A stretch of 64,000 bases of DNA from Zonotrichia leucophrys gambelii. Its lineage: Eukaryota > Chordata > Aves > Passeriformes > Passerellidae. The stretch covers positions 38,278,870 through 38,342,869 of the forward strand of contig NC_088177.1 of assembly GCF_028769735.1 (NCBI RefSeq). The letters run 5' to 3'. The notes under the pieces were generated by a model. That model worked only from the letters and a program-made list of their open reading frames with translations. It had not been told where the DNA came from and ran no database searches. Positions 1-10,255 of the stretch are shown piece by piece (position 1 is the first letter of the stretch; each line of letters begins with the position of its first letter). A program made the position numbers and the translations under genes.

Positions 1-437
1 GGGCTGTTCAGGGGAAAGCACTGAACCTTCAAAGTGCTTCCACAGAGGTGACTCTGCACCTCCCAGCCAAAAAAACCAAGCTGGAGTCACTTTACATCCT
101 GGGTTTTACCGAGGCTGAGCAAATTTTACATGTGGCACATCACAGGTTTGTTGATTTGTTTTGCCCCAGCTGCTAATGCTGTGCCTGCTGCACCACTGAA
201 CATCCTTGGGATTTTCCACAAATGCTGCTCCCCAAGAGCACAGCCAGATGTGCAGGCAGAGGAGGGAAACCTGCGCAGCAGTGATCTTCAGGAAGGGATG
301 GGAAGTGCTTTTCCAGCTCTGTGCCTGTTTCTGGTGGGTTTAAAAAGTAGTTTTGCACTTGGATTTGTTTACCTTTGTTTCCCATAAAATCCCCTGCTGG
401 CAGAGCAAACAGTGATGCTGTGGAGAGAGAGATCTTG
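1..437. other. Unique noncoding sequence
   Basis: No gene, RNA or repeat is recognised here. Short frames of up to 90 codons occur on both strands, overlap each other and have no recognisable domain. Confidence 0.6.
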
Positions 438-712
438 GATTATGGAATCTCCTGAGCTGGAAGAGATCCACGAGGATCATGGAGTCCAACACTCCAACAA
501 CCCCACCCTGTGCATCCCTGGGAGCATTGTCCATTGTTCCTGGGACTCTGGCAGCCTGGGGCTGTGCCCAGCACCCTCTGGGGGAAGAACCTTTCCCTAA
601 AATCCAACCCAAACATCCCCTGACACAGCTCCAGCCATTCCCTGGGTGCTGTCCCTGTCACAGGGAGCAGAGATTGGAGCTGTCCCTCCTTGTGAGGTAG
701 CACAACAACCTG
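438..712 (-). mobile_element. CR1 LINE 3'-end fragment
   Basis: Reading the plus strand gives the reverse complement of a CR1 3' untranslated region. It starts with a 'tatggaat..cctgagctggaag' block, followed by the 'cccaccctgtgcatccctggg', 'ctctggcagcctggggctgtg' and 'gggggaagaacctttcc' blocks in that order. The same block order recurs at 33243 and 53794, so these three belong to one CR1 subfamily. It is truncated well downstream of the reverse transcriptase region and is non-autonomous. Confidence 0.85.
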
Positions 713-2801
713 GCACCACTCTCAGTGGGGAATTTGCAGCACAAGGAGCCTTCATGGGTGAGGATTTATCCCTCTCCACCTGTTTTCCCTGTTGGCATGC
801 TCAAGGCCTGGCCTATGGGGTCAGGAGGTTCTGAACTTAAACCTCGAGTGCCTTTCAAACCTTCTCTCCCCCTTGGTTTGCCCTTCACCAGCAGGAAAAA
901 TATTTGCAGGAGGGCAAGGGGTGAAGGATGGATTGCTTGGGCTGTGACCCAGGCCAGGCTCCCTGGGGATGCTCCCAGGGCCACCAGAGCCAGGGACACG
1001 AGTGCCACCATCACCCCAGGCTCCTCGCTGGGTCCTGGAGGACATGGACTGAAATTCCTGATATTTAGGGATTTTTGACTCAGTTATTTTTGGAAACATA
1101 GCTATGGACTGGCACCCTGCCTAATCCCCGCCCCTGGAGCACCAGCACTTTGAATTGTCTGGGGAATTGGAGTTTTCCCCTCTCCTGTGTCCAGGTTTTC
1201 CTTGCAGAGCCCCGTGCCACTCTGGGAAGCTCACAGTAATCCCTCCCTCCCTGATTTATCCAAACAAACCTGGCGTGCCACATTCCTCCTGTCTGCTGCT
1301 CCAGGGGAGAGGCAGTCCCAGGAGAGCCAGAGTGTGAGGTGAAGAGAAACAAAATAGGAGAGAGGGGAAAGAATTGGTGTTGTGGAGCAAATCCTGGGAT
1401 TATCAGTCCTGCTGCTCCCTTGGGTGACAGAGTGCAAATGCTCCAGTGAAGCTCTTGGGAACTCAGCATTATTCATATTATTCAGCATTATTTCATATTA
1501 TTTAATGTATTTTATTTGAATTTGCAGAATGCTCAAGCTGAGCCAAGAAGCCCCAGGAATCAGCTCCCCCTTGGGGCACTATCCTGCTCTCCCTTAGTTT
1601 AAAATCCCAGGATTTTCAATGTAACTGTGTTTGGGTTCTTCCTCTTTGGTTCCCAGCTTTCAAAAAGGCAGTTTAGAAAGTTCATTTTCCCCTCATTTAA
1701 CAGAGCTTGTTAGAAGAACAGAAGATTTTAAGGCACAGGTACCAAAGCAGAGTTTGGAATCAAAGGCCTCAGTGCTCTGCTCTCAGCTCTGCTCCCCCTC
1801 TCCCTCATCCCACAGGATGCTCTGATGTGGCATTTGGGATTCCTCAGCTCCCCATGGTTTATCCTCACCACCCTTACCCTGAGTGCCACCATCCTGCTGC
1901 CTTTAAATCCCTGGGATGGAGGGGAAGGGAATGGGATTTGAGGAGATGGAATAGCAGGGAGCTGTTAAACCCAGAAGTCAGCCGGGGGAAGAGGATCAGG
2001 ATCCCTGGATCCCAGGCCCTTCCATCCCTCCCTGGGGAGGAAGAGGAGGTGTCAGCATGCCTGTCAGGACAGGGTTTGCCCTTCAGCCTCAGGAGCTCAC
2101 AATCAGAAGCTATTTCCTAATTACAATGCATTACCCAACTATTTCCTAATTACAATACCTTATAAATCAGCTTTTGCCACACCATGCTGTAGATGCCTTA
2201 AAGCCAATAATCTAAAATTACCCCTCGTGGGTTTTACTGCAATGCACCTTTCACAGCCCTGTTTCTCCAAAGTATCCAGCCTGATTTGCAAGGCCACTTT
2301 TTGAAACTTGTTTTTAGTCCTATTTCTCTCTCAGCAATGTCTGTCCTATCCCAGGGCATTTCTAAGTCAGCATTTTTTATCTCAAAGTTTGCATGCAGCT
2401 ACGTGAGCCCTCCGTTAGGCTTTGAGAATTCTGAGAGTTTTGAGACTATAAATGTGTTTCTCACAGGATGTGATGTTTTTGGGGATGCTGGCCGGGGGAT
2501 GCCGCTGGCTCTGAGCTCTGTGAGCACACCCAGCTCTCCCCAAAGCCCATTCCCCATCCCGGTCATGCCCGAGCTAGCGGGATCACAGAGGGAGCGGGGA
2601 TTACAGGGATAAGCGTGGCCTGCCAAAGCCGGGCTCTGATCTGCGAGCAGCCCCGCACTAATTGCTCCCGATGGAGATGCTCCCTGCTGGGAATGGGGGC
2701 ACGATGGATTCAGGGGGTCCCAAGTGAGGGGTGCTGGCACCGCGTTGGTTTTACAGGAGATGGAGACCACCTCTCGCTGTTTCTGCAGCAGGAAAACGGG
2801 G
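713..2801. other. Unique noncoding sequence
   Basis: Nothing beyond a small tandem duplication (2110-2156) was recognised. Frames such as the 137-codon one at 1707-2120 look like chance: mixed composition, no domain, overlapped by frames on the other strand. 2560-2760 is somewhat richer in CpG but is too short and weak to call a CpG island. Confidence 0.5.
2110..2156. repeat. 29-bp-spaced tandem duplication
   Basis: An identical 18-bp block (ctatttcctaattacaat) occurs at 2110-2127 and 2139-2156. Confidence 0.8.
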
Positions 2802-2849
2802 TGGGGGGTTAGCCAGGCAGGACGACCCCCATCCAGGAAATAATGGGCA

Positions 2850-2890
2850 GGGATTCCATGATTCAGAAGTCTGAATAAGAGCTTTATTAA
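2850..2890 (-). mobile_element. LTR fragment, 3' (R-U5) side
   Basis: The block 'ccatgattcagaag' followed by T/A-rich 'ctttatta' matches the equivalent position of the solo LTRs at 7155 and 37181, where 'ccatgtttcagaagg' precedes 'tttattatttta'. On the minus strand this is the polyadenylation-signal end of the LTR. It is separated from its other half (3876-4150) by AT satellite. The left boundary is uncertain and could lie as far left as 2802. Confidence 0.55.
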
Positions 2891-3872
2891 GTATATTATA
2901 TTATATTATATTATATTATATTATATTATATTATATTATATTATATTATATTATATTATATTATATTATATTATATTATATTATATTATATTATATTATA
3001 TTATAGTATAGTATATTATAGTATATTATAGTATATTATACTATATTATAGTATATTATTATAGTATATTATATAGTATATATACTATAATGTATCTATA
3101 ATATTATAGTATTATATAAAAATATAAATATATTCTTATATATTTGTATATAAAATATAAATATATATATTATATTATCTATAACTATTCTATACTATAT
3201 ACTATATATTCTATATTCTATATTATATACTGTTATGTTATATGTTATGTTATACTAATATGTTATATTCTATAATATATACTATATACTCTGTATAAAT
3301 CTATACTATATTATACTAATACTCCGTATATACTCTCTATATACTATAATATGTACTACAATATAGATTATAGTCTTATATATTATGTTTAATATATATT
3401 TTATGTATAGAATGTAAATATATATTATATTATCTATAACTATCCTATACTATAATATATACTATATACTCTATATAACTCTCTATGCTATATATTATAC
3501 TAATACACTACATATACTCATAATATAATATAATATAATATAATATAATAGTATAGTATAGTATAGTATAGTATAGTATAGTATAGTATAATATGTAATA
3601 TATATAATATATGCATATATAGAGCATATTATATATTATATAACTATTCTTACTATAATATATACTATATACTCTATATGACTCTATACTATATTATACT
3701 AATACTCTATATATACTCTATATACTCTCTATATACTATAATATATTATAATATCTATATTATAGTATAATATATTATATATGAATATATATAGTATTTT
3801 ATATATAGTATATAATTATTATATAGTATAATATATACTATACAGTCTATATAACTCTCTATATTCTATACT
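2886..3872. repeat. AT-only pentanucleotide satellite (TTATA)n and derivatives
   Basis: About 1 kb consists almost only of A and T. It starts with roughly 22 near-perfect TTATA units (about 2893-3004). It then degenerates into mixtures of TTATA, GTATA and longer AT words, and includes a (ATAAT)n block near 3524-3550 and a (GTATA)n block near 3550-3590. The ATAAT block is the reverse complement of the first block, so the array contains inverted repeats. It sits inside an LTR, where the normal copies have only a short AT-rich segment. Confidence 0.9.
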
Positions 3873-3875
3873 ATA

Positions 3876-4150
3876 CACCTAAAGAAAAACCCGTGACCCT
3901 TTCTGACAGTCATGACACAGCTTTGACCCAATTGGTCAATCAATCAAAACAACCATCAGCACAGTCTAATTAACAAATTCACTTTCAGTTAACAATCTCC
4001 ATAACACATTCCACATGTGCCAAACCACAGGAGCAGCGAATAGAGATAAGAATTGTTTTCTCTGCTTTCTCTGAGCTTTCTCCCTGCCTTCCCCAGGAGA
4101 AATCCTGGGAAGGTTGTGCCTGCTGCTCTCTGTGAAGGGTGTCTCCCGCA
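3876..4150 (-). mobile_element. LTR fragment, 5' (U3) side
   Basis: It is homologous to the U3 part of the LTR at 4491-4875. Shared blocks in order are 'aaaac(c/t)cgtgac', 'tgacacagctt', 'attggtca', 'caatctccata/aa', 'acacattcca', 'agaattgtttt' and 'gagaaatcctggga' or its equivalent. The right end at 'cccgca' (4150) would give a minus-strand LTR start of TGCGGG. No target-site duplication was found. Confidence 0.65.
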
Positions 4151-4490
4151 GGGCCCTGAACTCATCAGTTTTCATTATGCAAATGAGGCAGGAGCATGGC
4201 AATAATGGCTTTGAGTGGAGACTCACAAATGATGCCATAAGCTTTAGCTTTCATATTTTCCAAGTTCTGTACTGCATTGGTTCAGAACCCTGAACTTCAT
4301 GTGAGGTGTTAGCAGGTTCTCCTCACAGCTCAGCCACACCAAACAATTCCTTTCCAGCCCCAGAACCAAGGACAAAGCATTCCTTTTTCCAGAAATGCTG
4401 CAAAACTGCTGCAGCTTCTGGCCCAAAGAGTGTAAAAACAGAGAATTGAGGAGAGCAGACTGGGAGGATGGGACTGCAGAACTTTGCATT
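4151..4490. other. Spacer between two LTR copies
   Basis: No gene is recognised. The segment lies between two same-orientation LTR relatives. It could be internal retroviral remnant or unrelated sequence; no gag or pol signature is visible. Confidence 0.4.
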
Positions 4491-4875
4491 TGTGGGGTGC
4501 CCAGACCAAGGAGGGAATGATGCATCTGACTCCATGTTCTCAGAAGGCTAATTGATTATTTTGTGATATTATATTACATTAAAGAATACAGACAGGATAC
4601 AGACAGAAGGCCAAAAAGATAATAATGAAAACTCGTGACTCTTTCCAGAGTCCTGACACAGCTTGGCCCTGATTGGTCATTGAGTCAAAACAATTCACAT
4701 GAAACCCATCAAACAATCACCTGTTGGATAAACAATCTCCAAACACATTCCAAAGCAGCAAAACACAGGGGAAGCAAATGAGAGAAGAATTGTTTTCCTT
4801 TTCCCTGAGGCTTCTCGGCTTCCCGGGAGAAGACTCCTGGGAAAAGGGATTTTTCCAGAAAATGTGACTGTGACA
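4491..4875 (-). mobile_element. Solo LTR of an endogenous retrovirus (relative of the 7155 and 37181 copies)
   Basis: On the minus strand it starts TGTCACAGTC at 4875 and ends ..CCCCACA near 4491. Inside are the 'ctgactccatgttctcagaagg' block and an AT-rich stretch, as in the better-preserved copies. An inverted CCAAT box ('ctgattggtca') lies near 4668. No flanking duplication was found, so one or both ends may be altered. No internal retroviral genes adjoin it. Confidence 0.7.
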
Positions 4876-5084
4876 CAGAACCTGGAGCTGTAATTGGACA
4901 ATCAACCCCAACATGGAAATGGATCAAAACTTACAAAAGTGTGAAAACTCATGACTTGGGGTCCATCTTGGGTGTAACCTTGGCCAGGTTCTTGTACAGC
5001 CCAAGGTGTATCCTTTTAATAAATCCCTATTTTATTCCTTAACTCTGCCTAGCCTCTGTTCCAGGGAGCCTCTTAAGCATTACA
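4876..5084 (+). mobile_element. LTR 3'-part fragment of a different endogenous retrovirus, opposite orientation
   Basis: A canonical AATAAA lies at 5018-5023. It is preceded by 'gcccaaggtgtatcc' and followed by a short T-rich U5-like stretch ending '..cattaca' at 5084. The layout resembles the R-U5 end of an LTR read on the plus strand. Immediately upstream is the minus-strand LTR 4491-4875. Family assignment is by pattern only. Confidence 0.5.
5018..5023 (+). promoter_or_regulatory. Polyadenylation signal AATAAA in an LTR fragment
   Basis: This is an exact AATAAA hexamer followed by a T-rich region within the LTR-like segment 4876-5084. Confidence 0.5.
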
Positions 5085-5694
5085 CAGAGCATGACTAAAA
5101 AAATCCCAAAAAATTCAACTGTCCCTGGGATTGTCCCCATTCCATTTTATCAGAAATACCCATCAAGCACCCCCTAAATTATCCTACAACAGCCAAGTAA
5201 GGAACCTTGTTTTGAAGGAAATGCTTTTGGTTTTCCTCTAATTTGGAAAGCCTTCTCCTGTTTGTGGCTTTCTCCATCAGATTACTGATTTGCTTTCCCA
5301 TAGGAATTGCAAACTGTGTAGCAAAATGTCTACTTATGGCAGTGGAGGAATTTAATATGTAAGTTATTTGAATGTGCAATGGGTTATACTGAAGTAAAAA
5401 ATTCATAAAAAGAATTTTTTAAGGGTTTATTTTAAGGGTTATTTTTTTTTAGGGTTTGGGGTTTTTTTATTCTTTTGGTGGCATGGGGGTTTTTGGGGGC
5501 AGGATTTAAACTTTTATTGAAAGTGCAATCTATTTTTTGGCACCTAAACTGTAATGTAAAAGTCTCATTTTCCCTCCTTTCCAGTGCTGAAGGTCTTTAT
5601 TCAGCCAGGGTGAGAGACTCAGCTCCTCACCCTATTTCCTGACACTTCCTCATGCTCTTCTCCAGTTCTTTTGTCAAAGAATGGAGATTGGCAA
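5085..5694. other. Unique, T-rich noncoding sequence
   Basis: No gene or known repeat is recognised. Runs of T and GT words increase towards the right end and lead into the G/T tract. Confidence 0.5.
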
Positions 5695-6082
5695 TTGGGT
5701 TGGTTTTCTTTTTTTTTTTTTTTTGGTGGGTTTTTTGTTTGGGTTTTTTTGGGTGGGTGTTTTTTTGGGGTTTTTTTTTTTTTTGTGGTTGTTGTTGGTT
5801 GGTTTGTTTTTTTTTTTAATTTGGGGGGATTTGGGTCTTTTTGGGTTTATTTTTTAGGGTTTTTGGGTTTATTGTTGGTTTTTTTTGTGGGTGGTTTTTT
5901 GGGTTTTTTTGTGTTTTGGGGGGGTTTTGGGTTTTTTGGGGTTTTTTGCAGGTTTTTTGGGGTTGTTTTGTGGGTTTTTGGGGGGTTTTTGGGGTTTTTT
6001 TGGTGTTTTTTTGTTGTTGTTGTTGTTTTGTCATTTTGGTTTTTTGTTTGTCTGGTTTTGTTTGTTTGTTGTTGTTGTTTTG
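5695..6082. repeat. G/T-only low-complexity tract
   Basis: Nearly 390 bases are almost exclusively G and T on the plus strand, with only about a dozen A or C. The sequence alternates T runs with G runs of three to seven and ends in (GTT)n. The long frames across it (197 codons on plus; 97 and 217 on minus) are translations of this bias: Phe/Gly/Val on one strand and Lys/Gln/Asn/Pro/Thr on the other. They are not genes. Confidence 0.9.
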
Positions 6083-6724
6083 AGTGGAAAAGCACTTTTG
6101 CCCAAACACCAGGTGGATGTTTCAAGCAGGACCGCCCTGCTGATGTCCATGGGGATGGTTCATCTCCTCCAGCAGGGAATCGTGATGGTGCTGCAAAGCA
6201 GGGATTTGGTTTCACCCAAAACCACCCGGTGAAACGTGCTGGAATTGGGGTGTGGGGTTTGTAGGGCAGCTTTGTGTGCTTGGCAGCTTTGGTGAGGAGC
6301 TTGATGCAGGCAGGGCAGCTGTGCATGGATGGTTTCTCATCCCTGAATGCCTGCAGCCTGTTAATTTTTGGGGAAGAAGAGGAAAGAGAGGAGAATTGGA
6401 TGAAGCAAACTGCTGCAACCCTGAGCCTGGGGAGCCTGTCTCTCCCTGTGGTGCCACGAGGCAGCCACAGCTCATCCATCACTCTGAGGGATGTGTCCAA
6501 ACCTTCTAATTAAGGAATATAACCTGGGGTAGGGAGCTTAAGCTGCTTCTGACCTGTATTTTTTAATTAAGGCATTTTTTAATACAGCCCTTGCTCGGGG
6601 TCATCTGATAATACTCATCTGGACATAAAGCAGCCTAACCTGGTTAACCCTTGATGGTTCCTGCTGCACTTTAAAGCCAATCCTAAGGAAAACCATCCCA
6701 AAAACCCAACACCAGGCAGCCACA
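6083..6724. other. Unique noncoding sequence
   Basis: Nothing recognised. Confidence 0.5.
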
Positions 6725-6865
6725 GCATCCCAGAGTGGTTTGGGATGGAAGGGACCTGAAGGTTGTCCCATTCCAGCCCTGCCATGGACAGGGACACGTC
6801 CCCCTAGACCAGGTTGTTCCAAGCTGGCCTTGAAGCATCTCCAGGCTCTCCTTGGGGTTCTCACT
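6725..6865 (-). mobile_element. CR1 LINE 3'-end fragment
   Basis: The plus strand shows 'gtggtttgggatggaaggga', 'gccatggacagggacac', 'ctagaccaggttgttccaag' and 'ggccttgaag' in the order expected of an antisense CR1 3' untranslated region. The signal fades after about 6865. Confidence 0.85.
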
Positions 6866-7074
6866 GTTTCCTTGGATCTTGCAGAGCAGAGGTCTGTGGC
6901 AAAGGGCGCTGTGGAGGAGAGCCTTGCTCCCATCAGCAGATGGAACAGCTGCTGAACTCAGGGGATTGAGGAGAGAAAACCAAGCACTGAGCAGTTTGAC
7001 AGAACATTTTGTACACTTGGGTTTTGGCTTAGCCTGTGGCGTCCTGCACGCAGCAGCATTGCACAGGGAGAGCA

Positions 7075-7122
7075 GCTAATTCAGGGATTTCACTGGGAAA
7101 ACTGCTAATTCAGGGTTTTCAC
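7075..7122. repeat. 29-bp tandem duplication
   Basis: The block gctaattcaggg(a/t)tttcac occurs at 7075-7093 and again at 7104-7122, with one mismatch. Confidence 0.75.
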
Positions 7123-7148
7123 ACAGGGGAAACAGCAATCTGAGTGCA

Positions 7149-7154
7149 TTCCTT
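7149..7154. repeat. Target-site duplication TTCCTT, left copy
   Basis: TTCCTT abuts the left LTR end and is repeated exactly at 7532-7537 against the right LTR end. A 6-bp duplication fits class II (ERVK-type) integration. Confidence 0.85.
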
Positions 7155-7227
7155 TGTGACTGTGTTTACAGGGGTTCTTGGATGAGGGAAGAGACGAGGA
7201 TCTGACTCCATGTTTCAGAAGGCTTGA

Positions 7228-7233
7228 TTTATT
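7228..7233 (-). promoter_or_regulatory. Polyadenylation signal AATAAA in the solo LTR
   Basis: TTTATT on the plus strand reads AATAAA on the minus strand, at the same relative place as in the 37-kb copy. Confidence 0.6.
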
Positions 7234-7371
7234 ATTTTATGATATATATTACATTAAAACTATACTAAAAGAATAGAAGAAAGGATTTCATCAGAGGGCT
7301 AGCTAAGAATAGAATAGGAAGGAATGATAACAAAGGTTTGTGGCTCAGACAGAGAGTCCGAGCCAGCTGAC

Positions 7372-7416
7372 TGTGATTGGCCATTAATTAGAAACATCCA
7401 ACATGGGCCAATCACA
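7372..7416 (-). promoter_or_regulatory. Opposed CCAAT-box pair in LTR U3
   Basis: The arm tgtgattggcc at 7372-7382 is the exact reverse complement of ggccaatcaca at 7406-7416. Each arm holds one CCAAT core, and the core centres are 32 bp apart, about three helical turns. The same arrangement and spacing recur at 37397-37441. NF-Y is the known CCAAT-binding factor; its use here is inferred. Confidence 0.6.
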
Positions 7417-7537
7417 GATGCACCTGTTGCATTCCACAGCAGCAGATAATCAATGATTACATTTTGTTCCTGAGGCTTTTCAGCTTGAAAAGTCCTTAGG
7501 AAAGGATTTTTCATAAAAGATGTCTGCGACATTCCTT

Positions 7538-8214
7538 CACCCAGCCCAAGGAACCAGATCCATGGAAATCCCATGCAATGTGCCCTGCCAGGCCTGGCTC
7601 TTTCATATGGCACCCTTAAAATACTAATAAAATAATAAAAATTGCTGGGTGCTTTTGTTTGGGTCCTTGTTTCTGGGTACAGGTGTTCCCAAGGTGGGAA
7701 AGGTGCTCTGCAAACCTTGGGAATGGTTTGGGCTGGGATTCCCTGGGCTGGAGCCAGTGACAATAAGCACACAGCCTCAGATTTTTCCTTGCTTACCCAT
7801 TCTGGAGTACAGCAGGAGAGGAAAAACTCCCTGCTCATCTCAAATACAAATAAAAAGAACCTGAGGAATGGGAAGAACAAAAAATTTGAGAAAGAGACTC
7901 CACCAATTCCCCCCCCCCCCCAATAATTCCCACCAAACTCAGTGTTTCAAACTCAAATTACCACCTCCTTGGTGGGGGGAGTGTTTACGACACATTCCCT
8001 GCATTCCTTTTCCAGAAATGCTGTAAAATCGGGCTGGGTTATTTGGTTTTTTTTTTTCCTTTCCCTTGCATGTGATGCAGAGAGTGACTCACATGTGGAA
8101 AATTCACCTTGCACTGAGCTCTTCCCAGAGCAACTTACCTGGAGGGGACACCAAAGGTGACCCTGAGTGTGCTGCCCCACTATTTTTTGGGGTTGAGGGT
8201 TCCTTGGCTCTCGT
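7538..8214. other. Unique noncoding sequence with a C13 run
   Basis: No gene is recognised. A 13-base C homopolymer lies at 7909-7921. The 193-codon minus frame at 7299-7880 runs into the solo LTR and is not credible as a gene. Confidence 0.5.
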
Positions 8215-8628
8215 TCTCAAGGTCATTTATAAAAACTACATGTACATTATTTACAATAATTCTCTAATATTATTACTTATCTTAGACAGTTTGCCTCTAC
8301 TCTAAACTATTCCAAAAGTGCCACCCTCACAGCAGAAGATGGAGGCTAAGAAGAAGGAGAAAGACTGAGCATGCTTATATTCTTCTATCTTGCCTCTTGA
8401 ACCCCCATTCTAAAAACTTCAAAATTCTACATTTTCACCTGGTGATAAATTCACTGTCATTCTACTCAAACCCTTGGGGCTTGTTACTCCTCACACAAAG
8501 CTGGTAATTGTTGCTATGGGTTAAAATTGAAGGCACAGGTGGTTTTAATGCTGTGCCAAGGTCTCTGAGCCCCTTGCCAGGGTCTGGAGTCCTCCAGGGC
8601 AGCCAGAGGGATGTCCTGGGTTCCAGCA
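8215..8628 (-). mobile_element. Diverged LTR, second family, copy 1
   Basis: It aligns along its length with 14324-14861. Shared blocks include 'ttagacagt', 'ccaaa(a/g)tgcca', 'gaagaaggagaaag' or its equivalent, 'tacattttcacc', 'ggtctctgagccc' and 'ccagagggatg'. The right end at '..ttccagca' (8628) gives a minus-strand TG start, TGCTGGAACC. The left end (3' side on the minus strand) is unclear and may be truncated. Confidence 0.65.
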
Positions 8629-9814
8629 GGGAAGACCCAGCCAGGCTCTGAAATCAGGAAAAGGGCACCAAATTGCTGCTTTCCAAAGATAAAAAGGGTT
8701 TAACCATTGGCAGAGGTGTCTCCAGAGCACCGTGTGCCTCTGCCTCAGCTCTGCCCTGAGTTTATATCCTCCCTGCAATGGCTTGTTGGGCTTGGTGGAG
8801 GGATTTCCACCCCAGCTGGGTGTGTGTGAGGATCCTTTCCTGCTTGGCAAAGCCCCTGCTCCCGTCTCTGTCTCTTGCCACGAGCTGGGAGCCCAGCCCA
8901 GAGGGTGAAATTCCATACGGCTCACCCACGAATCCCACCCTCCATTCCTGCAATCCGCCCGATTGCAGAACCCCAGCCGGCTCGGGAAGGGGAAATCTCT
9001 GCTTTCCCAAATTCCCCCAATTCCCCAGCTGCCCACCGAGGCTGCAGCACCATCTCCTGCTCTCCCCAAGGGCTGTGCATCTCCCCTGATGATGCACGAG
9101 GGTGTCAGGGCTGGTTATGGCACGTCAGGGGATGCAGGGAGAGCTAATGGGATGAGGCAGGAGGCGTTTGGGAACGGGAGACAAGGGGGAAGGAGGCTCT
9201 CCGTGCACCAGAGCACACATCTGCTCTGTGGCATAATTCCAATTAACTGGGGGGGGAATCGCTGCCTCTCGCGTGTCTTCTGTGGTGGCACGCAGCACAG
9301 AAATGAAGGCTTGGAAAGCTCTTGTGAAAGCTCAGCAGCCACAGTGGGTTTAAATTGCTTTTTTTAAAAAAAAAAAAAAAAAAGAGAGGAATTCTGATGG
9401 CAATTTCCTACTCTTGACTGATTTTACATAATTTGTGCTTGCACTGATTGCGGTTCTATAAACAGGAACTCCAGGGCTCTGTGTCTCTCCACCAAGGGAG
9501 GAGAGGTTTAGCTTTTCACTTTTCACTTTTCTCCTGGGTGAAATGTGAATTGCTGCTGTTTCATCCCCAGGGATGCAGCAGGGAGATAATTCCCAGGGTG
9601 AGGAAATGTGGCTGCTCCAGGTGACAGCCCTCACAGCCCTTTTCTCCAGGAGAAAAGGGGATGGAAAAATGAATCTGAATATGGGATTTTCTAGGGGTAA
9701 GAAGAACCTGTGCACTCCTAAAACCCCCAAGAAAAGATCCCTTTGTATGGGAATCAGGAAACCAGAAACTTCTACAGACACTGAAGAGTTTAACCTGCAG
9801 CCTTATAAAAAGCT
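8629..9814. other. Unique noncoding sequence
   Basis: No gene is recognised. An A-rich run of about 20 lies near 9365-9383. The 174-codon minus frame at 8545-9069 starts in unique sequence and ends inside the LTR. It has no domain. Confidence 0.5.
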
Positions 9815-10255
9815 TGAATTGATGTAAAAATACAATATACAAACATCAAGCAAAAAAAAAAGTCATAAACTTATGTTTTTATAGTTGTAAGTAAAAATGT
9901 ACTTAAAGTAAGTTGTGGAGATAGTGAGGAGTTTATAATATAAGAGTGTAGTTATATAAAATGAGCTTAGAGTTTAAAAGTTATAATAGAAGCATGTGTG
10001 TGTACATGCCACAGAAACCCATGAGGTTAAAGGATCCACAATGCAACACAATTAAGTAAAAGTGATAGGTTAGAAAAGCAAAATAAACCTTGCAGCGACT
10101 ATCTGTTGAGTTAGAAAGTTATATATTGCCTAGTAGCAAAGAAACTTATAACTACCTTAAACCATGTAATTACTCCTTTATAATCTCACAACCTCTGAAA
10201 CTGATGTTTACCTGAGCAGTAAATCGTTATTAACCCAACAATAATCCCATTCCTT
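9815..10255. mobile_element. AT-rich LTR-like segment (candidate)
   Basis: About 440 bp have base composition unlike the neighbours: AT-rich, many TTATA/TATAA words, no CR1 blocks. The left edge is near 'tgatgtaaaaatac' and the right edge near 'ttattaacccaaca'. It has an AATAAA-containing block (gcaaaataaaccttg) and TATA-like words. It resembles an AT-rich songbird LTR in style, but no second copy in the window and no target-site duplication confirm it. Orientation is undecided. Confidence 0.35.

Larger units (their letters stand above)
7155..7531 (-). mobile_element. Intact solo LTR (ERVK-type) with 6-bp target-site duplication
   Basis: This is a 377-bp element. On the minus strand it starts TGTCGCAGACATC and ends ..GTCACA, so it has canonical TG..CA ends, and TTCCTT flanks it on both sides. 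It carries an AATAAA on the minus strand and a pair of opposed CCAAT boxes. By eye it is about 90 percent identical to the copy at 37181-37564. No internal retroviral sequence adjoins it, so it is a solo LTR left by recombination between two LTRs. The ERVK label rests on the 6-bp duplication. Confidence 0.88.

Noticed and set aside
5671..6500. 197-codon plus and 217-codon minus frames
   Set aside because: Both are translations of the G/T tract, giving Phe/Gly/Val on one strand and Lys/Gln/Asn/Pro/Thr on the other.
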